Shown: positions 1-5,080 of the stretch, in pieces
Layout of the letters: each line of letters begins with the position of its first letter
Numbering within the stretch: the first letter of the stretch is position 1
Source: UBA7398 sp964567545
GTDB lineage: Bacteria; Actinomycetota; Actinomycetes; Nanopelagicales; Nanopelagicaceae
Length of the DNA stretch: 9,481 bases
NCBI GenBank assembly: GCA_964567545.1
Contig: CAZMNB010000046.1
Location: forward strand, 1-9,481
Direction: 5' to 3'
Translations under genes and position numbers: made by a program
Notes under the pieces: model-generated
What the model saw: only the letters and a program-made list of their open reading frames with translations
Told to the model about the DNA's origin: nothing
The model's database searches: none

Positions 1-798
1 CCAGGCGAACCAACTAAGTACTACCCAACCGGTTTCCGTAACTACTTCCGCGTTGTAACAACTGATGATTTCCAAGGTTCCGCTGCTGCACAATTCGCGC
101 AGAGCCAAGGTGTGAAGTCAGTTTACGTACTTAACGACACTCAGACTTACGGTCAAGGCGTTGCCCAAGCTTTCACTACTGAAGCTAAAAAGATAGGCTT
201 GAACGTTCTTTCTGCCGGACCAGCTGGCGAAGGTTGGGATGCTAAGCAACCTAACTACGAAGCTCTCTTCACAAAGATCAAAGCGCTAAACCCAGACATG
301 ATCTACATTGGTGGAATCTTCGACCTAAACGGTGGCCAACTTGTTAAGGACAAAGTAAAAGTTCTTGGCGACAACACTAAAGTTAAGTTGATGGCACCAG
401 ACGGATTCACTGGATACCCAGACTTCTTGGCTCTTAAGGAAGCTGATGGCGCATATCTTTCATTCACAGGTCTTTCAATCGACCTATTCCCTAAGAATGG
501 TAAGGCTGCGACATTCCAGAAAGATTATCTAAAGGCATACGGCAAGGCTCCTACTAGCTCATTCTCCGTTTACGGTGGCGCAGCTATGCAGGCAATCCTT
601 GATGCGATTTCACGTTCAAACGGAACTCGTAAAGATGTATTCCTAAAGATGAAGACTGTAAATATTCCTGCAGCTAAGTCTGTTGTTGGAACTTCAATTC
701 AATTTGATGATGCTGGCGATACTATTTATCACGACATCACCATCCTTGTAGTGAAGAACAACACAGAAACAACGCTAAAGAAGCTCACAGTTAAGTAG
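1..798 (+). CDS. livJ: Branched-chain amino acid ABC transporter, substrate-binding protein (3' part, 5' end outside window)
   Basis: This is the C-terminal 265 residues of an extracytoplasmic binding protein of the Leu/Ile/Val (Peripla_BP_6) family, which captures amino acids for the LivHMGF importer encoded directly downstream. The frame is open from base 1 to the TAG at 796-798, so the gene begins upstream; an internal GTG at 112 is not the start. Seen in the sequence: the family block YFRVVTTDDFQGSAAAQFA at the window start, then VKSVYVLNDTQTYGQGVAQAF, typical of the second Rossmann-like lobe, then PDMIYIGGI and later SFSVYGGAAMQAILDAI. Family members are about 380-420 residues, so roughly 130-150 N-terminal residues, including any lipoprotein signal, are missing. 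The codons look optimised for high expression: by hand count Lys is 19 AAG to 7 AAA, against 5 to 11 in livG. The exact substrate (Leu/Ile/Val, other amino acids, amides or urea) cannot be read from the sequence, but the neighbours make an amino-acid importer most likely. Confidence 0.93.
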   Translation, partial: PGEPTKYYPTGFRNYFRVVTTDDFQGSAAAQFAQSQGVKSVYVLNDTQTYGQGVAQAFTTEAKKIGLNVLSAGPAGEGWDAKQPNYEALFTKIKALNPDMIYIGGIFDLNGGQLVKDKVKVLGDNTKVKLMAPDGFTGYPDFLALKEADGAYLSFTGLSIDLFPKNGKAATFQKDYLKAYGKAPTSSFSVYGGAAMQAILDAISRSNGTRKDVFLKMKTVNIPAAKSVVGTSIQFDDAGDTIYHDITILVVKNNTETTLKKLTVK

Positions 799-810
799 TA
801 CCGATTCACT

Positions 811-849
811 AAGTGGGTGGTTTTGGATTTTATCCAAGGCCACCCACTT
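811..849 (+). terminator. Long hairpin between livJ and livH (attenuating terminator or mRNA-stabilising stem)
   Basis: The outer arms aagtgggtgg (811-820) and ccacccactt (840-849) are perfect 10 bp reverse complements. Two possible T-G wobbles (821-822 with 838-839) join them to a perfect 6 bp inner stem, ttggat (823-828) with atccaa (832-837), closed by a TTT loop. The stem starts 12 nt after the livJ stop. No T-tract follows (cttaaatgaaatt), so it is not a canonical intrinsic terminator. In a binding-protein-first transporter operon such a stem commonly lowers read-through into the permease genes or protects the 3' end of the binding-protein mRNA; that role is inferred here. Confidence 0.75.
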
Positions 850-874
850 CTTAAATGAAATTAGTATTCTCAAT

Positions 875-879
875 AAGGG
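875..879 (+). promoter_or_regulatory. Ribosome binding site favouring a TTG start for livH at 888
   Basis: AAGGG at 875-879, within AAGGGCGGG, lies 8 nt before an in-frame TTG at 888. The more upstream ATG at 855 is only 5 nt from the foot of the 811-849 hairpin and has no purine-rich site in front of it. This decides my preference for the later start. Confidence 0.5.
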
Positions 880-887
880 CGGGTAAA

Positions 888-1940
888 TTGAAAGCCACAG
901 CAGAAGTCAAAAAATTCACTGGCACTCGCGGCCAAATTAGACGTAAAAGAATCGAAACCTCTGGCGCATTAGTAATTGGCGCGTTAATGATTCTCTGGCT
1001 CGGTGTAAACCTAATTAAATCTCCAACACAGTTCGCACAAGTTACAGTGTTGGGGCTGCGTAACGGGTTGCTTTATGCCTTGATTGCCCTTGGCTACACG
1101 CTGGTATATGGAATTATTGAATTAATTAACTTTGCGCACGGTGACTTGTTTATGTTAGGCGCGCTCTTTTCTTCGTATTTCATCACAGTCTGGTTTCATC
1201 AAGAGAATTCTAATTTAACTGGCTGGTTAATTTTCCTACTAGCTTTAATCGCAGCAATGCTTTTTTGCGGCACAATTAATGTTTTAATTGAACGTTTGGC
1301 TTATCGAAAATTGCGTAGGGCACCAAAACTTGCGCCGCTGATTACCGCGGTAGGCATGTCATTCCTTTTGCAATTTATCGGAATTAAATGGAATGGTTCC
1401 ACCCCAAGACAATGGCCAACCGTGATTCCACATGGCGAATTTGTTTGGTTTGGAGTAATTATTAGCCAAGTTACAATTATTTTGATTATGGTTGCGGCCC
1501 CCCTTCTATTACTTCTCACTTATGTCGTTACAAAAACTAAACGGGGTAAGGCCATGCGCGCTACTGCACAAGATCAAGATGCAGCCCGTTTGATGGGTAT
1601 CGATGTTAATAAGACAATTTCATTCACTTTCGCGATTGGTGGTGCACTTGCCGGCGCAGCCGGCTTGCTGTATCAACAATCAGTAGGCACAACCAATTAC
1701 AATCTTGGCTTTCAACTTGGCTTAATAGCTTTCACCTCTGCAGTACTTGGTGGAATTGGGAACTTAAATGGCGCTGTTCTTGGCGCACTTTTGATCGGTG
1801 TAGTTCAAGGCTTAAATGATGGATTGCCAATAGCGCTAGGTCAGAAATGGTCTCAAACCGTTGTATTTACAATTCTGATTTTAATTCTCGTGCTAAAACC
1901 CGCCGGCTTACTCGGTAAAGCAACTACGGAAAAGGTGTGA
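888..1940 (+). CDS. livH: Branched-chain amino acid ABC transporter permease LivH
   Basis: This is one of the two channel-forming membrane subunits of the Liv importer; it pairs with LivM and docks on the LivG/LivF ATPases at the inner face of the membrane. Numbered from the upstream ATG at 855 (361 aa), it has a basic N-terminal tail, a first hydrophobic helix around 36-54, and the family signature GLLYALIALGYTLVYGII followed by LINFAHGDLFMLGA (71-103). More helices follow near 123-147, 160-176, 197-226, 254-272, 285-320 and 333-348. The cytoplasmic stretch GKAMRATAQDQDAARLMGID (231-250) is the coupling region expected to contact the ATPases. The start is chosen at TTG 888 (350 aa) because of a well-placed ribosome binding site; the ATG at 855 is the alternative. 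The TGA at 1938-1940 lies just before the next gene's ATG, so translation is probably coupled. Family assignment is secure; only the start is uncertain. Confidence 0.93.
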   Translation: MKATAEVKKFTGTRGQIRRKRIETSGALVIGALMILWLGVNLIKSPTQFAQVTVLGLRNGLLYALIALGYTLVYGIIELINFAHGDLFMLGALFSSYFITVWFHQENSNLTGWLIFLLALIAAMLFCGTINVLIERLAYRKLRRAPKLAPLITAVGMSFLLQFIGIKWNGSTPRQWPTVIPHGEFVWFGVIISQVTIILIMVAAPLLLLLTYVVTKTKRGKAMRATAQDQDAARLMGIDVNKTISFTFAIGGALAGAAGLLYQQSVGTTNYNLGFQLGLIAFTSAVLGGIGNLNGAVLGALLIGVVQGLNDGLPIALGQKWSQTVVFTILILILVLKPAGLLGKATTEKV

Positions 1941-1942
1941 AG

Positions 1943-3118
1943 ATGGCCCGTAACAAGAGTAAAACATCTAAATCAACTTCACAACGTAAATGGGCTACTG
2001 GTTACTTGATTGCAGTAGCACTGCTTTTCGTCACTTATCAATTCCTTTTCCCTTGGGAAGGGCTGCCTTCAAGCGTATATGACTTTTTGCAACTTTGGTT
2101 TCCGCCTACGGCAATTAATGAATCTTTGGTTTATGTAATTTGTGCACTCGGCTTGAATATCGTGGTTGGATATGCAGGACTACTTGATCTTGGTTATGTA
2201 GCATTCTGGGCGATCGGTGGTTATTGCGCTGGATGGTTCATGTCGGAATTTTTCTACATGGTAAACCTACATTTTCTTGGTTCGGTAGCGAAATCATCGC
2301 CCGGAATTCACGTAAATTTCTGGGGCGTTTTACTAATTGGCGGCCTTATCTGTGCTTTCTTTGGGATTTTAATTGGTGCACCAACGCTAAGGTTGAAGAG
2401 CGATTACCTAGCTATTGTTACTTTGGGTTTTGGTGAAATTATTCCGCAGATATTCTTTAATGGCGACAATATTGCTGGATTCAACCTTTCAAACGGTACT
2501 AAAGGAATCACAATTCTCGATTCAATTCCGGTCGGTGTTAAAAATATCGGACCATTTGATTTCGGATTTAGATTCATTATTTTTGTTTTCTTAGCATTTG
2601 TGATGGTTTTTATATCGCTCCGGTTGCGTAAAGGACGACTAGGTCGGGCTTGGCTGGCAATTCGTGAAGATGAACTAGCTGCGAGCATGATGGGCGTCCC
2701 ATTGATGCAGACCAAACTAGCTGCCTATGCGGTAGGCGCTTTTGCTGGCGGTCTAGGTGGCGTAGCTTTTGCAACACATGTTAATGGCGTTTATGCAGAG
2801 CGATTTAATTTCTCAATTTCCATCTTCCTACTCGCAATGGTTGTGCTCGGCGGAATGGGTAACGTTTGGGGTGTAATTCTTGGAGCGCTCTTGCTCTCAT
2901 GGATTAACTCCACCGGTTTGCCGGCATTTGGTCAGACTTTTAATAACAGATTTGGAACTGAAATTAACTTCCCTTCCTTTACCTTTTTACTATTTGGCCT
3001 CGTTTTGATTCTAATGATGTTATACAAGCGTGAAGGTTTAATTCCAGAGTCACGGCTTCGTTTGATTCTCCACGAGGGCGATCCAGAAGAAGACCTATCA
3101 GCAAAGGAGAGTAAGTAA
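1943..3118 (+). CDS. livM: Branched-chain amino acid ABC transporter permease LivM
   Basis: This is the second membrane subunit of the Liv importer, partner of LivH. The start is taken at ATG 1943 (391 aa), because AAAGG at 1931-1935 is 7 nt upstream; a GTG at 1937 overlapping the livH stop is also in frame but would sit almost on that site. A charged N-terminus (RNKSKTSKS...QRK) precedes the first helix (about residues 20-38 counting from the GTG). The LivM hallmark ALGLNIVVGYAGLLDLGYVAF lies at 70-90. A conserved loop, LRLKSDYLAIVTLGFGEI, lies at 151-168. The cytoplasmic coupling segment RLGRAWLAIREDELAASMMGV at 234-254 is the classic family signature. Helices near 296-325 and 346-362 precede a short acidic tail (HEGDPEEDLSAKESK). 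There are about ten hydrophobic segments. It sits 2 nt before livG. Assignment is firm; substrate range is not determinable. Confidence 0.95.
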   Translation: MARNKSKTSKSTSQRKWATGYLIAVALLFVTYQFLFPWEGLPSSVYDFLQLWFPPTAINESLVYVICALGLNIVVGYAGLLDLGYVAFWAIGGYCAGWFMSEFFYMVNLHFLGSVAKSSPGIHVNFWGVLLIGGLICAFFGILIGAPTLRLKSDYLAIVTLGFGEIIPQIFFNGDNIAGFNLSNGTKGITILDSIPVGVKNIGPFDFGFRFIIFVFLAFVMVFISLRLRKGRLGRAWLAIREDELAASMMGVPLMQTKLAAYAVGAFAGGLGGVAFATHVNGVYAERFNFSISIFLLAMVVLGGMGNVWGVILGALLLSWINSTGLPAFGQTFNNRFGTEINFPSFTFLLFGLVLILMMLYKREGLIPESRLRLILHEGDPEEDLSAKESK

Positions 3119-3120
3119 AT

Positions 3121-3909
3121 ATGGCGCTCTCACCTGTAAAAGTTTTGCAAGCTTCAAACATCAGTGTCGCGTTTGGCGGATTGTTAGCGGTAAATGACAT
3201 TACCTTCGACATTCCGGAAAAATCTGTCGTTTCTTTAATTGGTCCAAATGGAGCAGGAAAGACAACATTCTTTAACGTCTTAACTGGTTTATATAAGCCA
3301 TCAGCTGGAACGGTAAATTATGACGGTAACGATATTACCGATTTGCCGCCACATAAAATTGCCTCGCTTGGGATGGCTCGCACCTTTCAAAATATCCGCC
3401 TCTTCGGATTAATGACTGCAGAAGAAAATCTTTTGGTTGCAATGCATTCTCATCTAAAATCAAAGTTACTTGCCACTATTTTCGGCACACCGAATCAACG
3501 TAGAGAAGAGCGAGAGGCGCTAGAGCGCTCACGAGAAATTCTTGATTTCGTAGGTATCGGAAAATGGGCCGGTGAGTACGCTCGTAATCTTTCTTACGGT
3601 GATCAGCGTAGATTGGAAGTTGCGCGCGCACTTGCGTTGAACCCTAAAGTTTTACTTTTAGATGAACCGACTGCAGGAATGAACCCACAAGAATCACAAA
3701 TATTTATTGATTTTGTTTACAAAGTGCGGGCCGAACGTGATGTTGCGATTTTGTTAATCGAACATGATATGAAGGTAGTTATGAGCGTGTCAGAGCGAGT
3801 AACGGTTCTGGACCAGGGCGAAAAAATTGCGGAAGGTTCACCTGCCGATATTAAATCAAATCAACGTGTTATCGAGGCTTACCTAGGAAAAGCTAAGGGA
3901 GGCAAATAA
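3121..3909 (+). CDS. livG: Branched-chain amino acid ABC transporter ATP-binding protein LivG
   Basis: This is one of the two cytoplasmic ATPases of the Liv importer; it pairs with LivF to drive transport. The 262 aa length is normal for LivG. Visible motifs: Walker A GPNGAGKTT at 41-49, Q-loop Gln90 in the LivG-type ARTFQNIRLF block, ABC signature LSYGDQRRLEVARAL at 157-171, Walker B LLLDEPTAGMNP at 178-189, and switch histidine His215 in LLIEHDMKVVM. The LSYGD form and the helical insertion between Q-loop and signature (about 108-135) distinguish LivG from LivF. The ATG at 3121 is preceded by AAGGAG (3104-3109) at 11 nt. The stop codon overlaps the livF start by 1 nt (TAATG). All catalytic residues are present. 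Confidence 0.96.
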   Translation: MALSPVKVLQASNISVAFGGLLAVNDITFDIPEKSVVSLIGPNGAGKTTFFNVLTGLYKPSAGTVNYDGNDITDLPPHKIASLGMARTFQNIRLFGLMTAEENLLVAMHSHLKSKLLATIFGTPNQRREEREALERSREILDFVGIGKWAGEYARNLSYGDQRRLEVARALALNPKVLLLDEPTAGMNPQESQIFIDFVYKVRAERDVAILLIEHDMKVVMSVSERVTVLDQGEKIAEGSPADIKSNQRVIEAYLGKAKGGK

Positions 3910-4622
3910 TGTCCGCGCTATTAGAAGTTAAAAATCTTAAAGTTGGCTACGGGAAAATCATTGCCGTAAAAGACATATCCATAACCGTTAATAAAGGTGA
4001 AATTGTTACTTTGATCGGTTCAAATGGGGCCGGGAAGTCAACAACTTTACGTACCATCTCTGGCTTATTAAAACCTAAGTCGGGCGAAATACATTTTGAA
4101 GGGAATCGAATCGATGGCAAAGAAGGCCACGAAGTAGTCAAACTTGGACTCTGCCAATCTCCTGAAGGCCGCCGAATTTTTCCACGTATGACAGTTAGCG
4201 AGAACTTGGATTTAGGTGCTTTCCTAAGAACCGATAAAGCGGCTATCGAAGCAGATCGCGAGCGCGTATTAGATTTATTCCCAAGGTTGCGAGAACGTAT
4301 TTCACAACGTGCCGGAACCATGTCTGGCGGCGAACAACAGATGTTGGCGGTTAGCCGAGCAATGATGGGCGCGCCAAAACTTTTGATGTTAGATGAACCG
4401 TCAATGGGACTTGCACCGGTTCTGGTAGATATGATTTTTGAAACGATAACGAAGATTCGTGAACAAGGAATCACCATACTTCTGATCGAACAGAACGCTG
4501 CAGCAGCACTTGATGTTGCAGATCGAGCTTATGTTTTGGAATCAGGCACAATCAAAATGAGTGGCAAAGCATCAGATCTTGCAAAAGATTCTGCTGTGAC
4601 AAAAGCTTATCTAGGCGGTTAG
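3909..4622 (+). CDS. livF: Branched-chain amino acid ABC transporter ATP-binding protein LivF
   Basis: This is the second ATPase of the Liv importer and the last gene of the block. At 237 aa it has the usual length. Motifs: Walker A GSNGAGKST at 37-45, the LivF-specific SPEGRRIFPRMTVSENL block at 84-100, signature MSGGEQQMLAVSRA at 138-151, Walker B LLMLDEPSMGLAP at 158-170, and EQN at 194-196, where LivF proteins carry Asn in place of the usual switch His. The start ATG overlaps the livG TAA (TAATG). A strong ribosome binding site, AAGGGAGG, lies at 3895-3902 with 6 nt spacing, the best one in the block. The gene ends 3 nt from the converging thioesterase gene. A small variation is Gln83-Ser84 before PEGRR, where many homologues have Val, which is probably neutral. 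Confidence 0.96.
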   Translation: MSALLEVKNLKVGYGKIIAVKDISITVNKGEIVTLIGSNGAGKSTTLRTISGLLKPKSGEIHFEGNRIDGKEGHEVVKLGLCQSPEGRRIFPRMTVSENLDLGAFLRTDKAAIEADRERVLDLFPRLRERISQRAGTMSGGEQQMLAVSRAMMGAPKLLMLDEPSMGLAPVLVDMIFETITKIREQGITILLIEQNAAAALDVADRAYVLESGTIKMSGKASDLAKDSAVTKAYLGG

Positions 4623-4625
4623 AAC

Positions 4626-5042
4626 TTATCGCTTAGCAAGAATTAGATTTGTAATTCTTGCAGTGCATGTACGTTCACCTTTATCGTTTGTAATTACGAT
4701 TTCGTGACAACAAAGTGTCTTGCCTAAAGTTATCGCGGTTGCCACACCCGTAACAATTCCCGAAGTAGCCGATTTATGATGGGTAGCGTTTACTTCAATC
4801 CCAACGATTCTCCGATCTGGTCCAGCGTGTAATTGCGCAGCGATCGAACCTAAGCTCTCTGCCAATACAACACTTGCACCACCATGCAGCAAGCCCATAG
4901 GTTGGGTATTACCTTCAACCGGCATGGTTCCAACCATTCGTTCCGGCGAAGCTTCAATTACTTCAATGCCCATTTTTTCACCAAGCGCACCGCGCCCGCG
5001 GACTTTTAAGAGTTCCATGTAATCATCTTTGTTGAATTCCAT
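4626..5042 (-). CDS. Hotdog-fold acyl-CoA thioesterase, PaaI/YdiI/EntH-like
   Basis: A 138 aa single-domain hotdog thioesterase, expected to hydrolyse acyl- or aroyl-CoA thioesters in the cytoplasm as a dimer or tetramer. The sequence shows TQPMGLLHGGASVVLAESLGSIAA at 46-69. Gln47, His53, Glu62 and Ser66 have the same spacing as the active-site residues described for E. coli YdiI/EntH (Gln48, His54, Glu63 and Ser67 of YdiI, from memory). A second family block, IVGIEVNATHHKSATSGIVTGVATAI, covers about 79-104. The ATG is preceded on its own strand by TAGAAT and only 6 nt, with no ribosome binding site in between, so the mRNA is probably leaderless. The gene is convergent with livF and divergent from polA. 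Nothing in it identifies the acyl group; a housekeeping role clearing unwanted CoA thioesters, a menaquinone-pathway DHNA-CoA thioesterase, or a role in aromatic catabolism are all possible. Confidence 0.9.
   Translation of the reverse strand: MEFNKDDYMELLKVRGRGALGEKMGIEVIEASPERMVGTMPVEGNTQPMGLLHGGASVVLAESLGSIAAQLHAGPDRRIVGIEVNATHHKSATSGIVTGVATAITLGKTLCCHEIVITNDKGERTCTARITNLILAKR
4636..4661. terminator. Perfect inverted repeat at the livF/thioesterase convergent junction, candidate bidirectional terminator
   Basis: gcaagaatta (4636-4645) and taattcttgc (4652-4661) are perfect 10 bp reverse complements around a 6 nt loop. The stem begins 14 nt after the livF stop and lies within the last codons of the converging thioesterase gene (its C-terminal TNLILAKR region). 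No T-tract follows on either strand, so termination is inferred from position and symmetry only. Confidence 0.5.
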
Positions 5043-5048
5043 GGCGTC

Positions 5049-5054
5049 ATTCTA
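5049..5054 (-). promoter_or_regulatory. -10 box of the thioesterase gene (leaderless start)
   Basis: Read on the - strand this is TAGAAT, followed by GACGCC and then the ATG at 5042. A start site 7 nt after the box would fall on the A of the ATG. No ribosome binding site is visible and no convincing -35 hexamer is seen 16-18 nt upstream. Confidence 0.55.
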
Positions 5055-5067
5055 GGCAATAACTCCA

Positions 5068-5073
5068 TAGAAT
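5068..5073 (+). promoter_or_regulatory. -10 box of polA (leaderless start)
   Basis: TAGAAT ends 7 nt before the polA GTG at 5081, so transcription would begin at or next to the start codon. The expected -35 position (about 5045-5050, CGTCAT) is a poor match to consensus. The box mirrors the thioesterase -10 at 5049-5054, the two forming an inverted repeat with a 13 nt centre. Confidence 0.55.
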
Positions 5074-5080
5074 CACCGAT

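Noticed and set aside
112..114. GTG as a possible livJ start
   Set aside because: The frame is open back to base 1 and the upstream residues match the binding-protein family, so this is an internal codon of a gene cut by the window edge.
811..849. The livJ-livH hairpin as a member of a dispersed repeat family
   Set aside because: No second copy is seen in the window; a genome-wide search would be needed to revive the idea.
3947..4477. A 176-codon open frame on the - strand inside livF
   Set aside because: It lies entirely opposite a fully conserved ABC ATPase gene, its translation is rich in Ser/Pro/Arg with no recognisable motif, and no ribosome binding site or promoter fits it.
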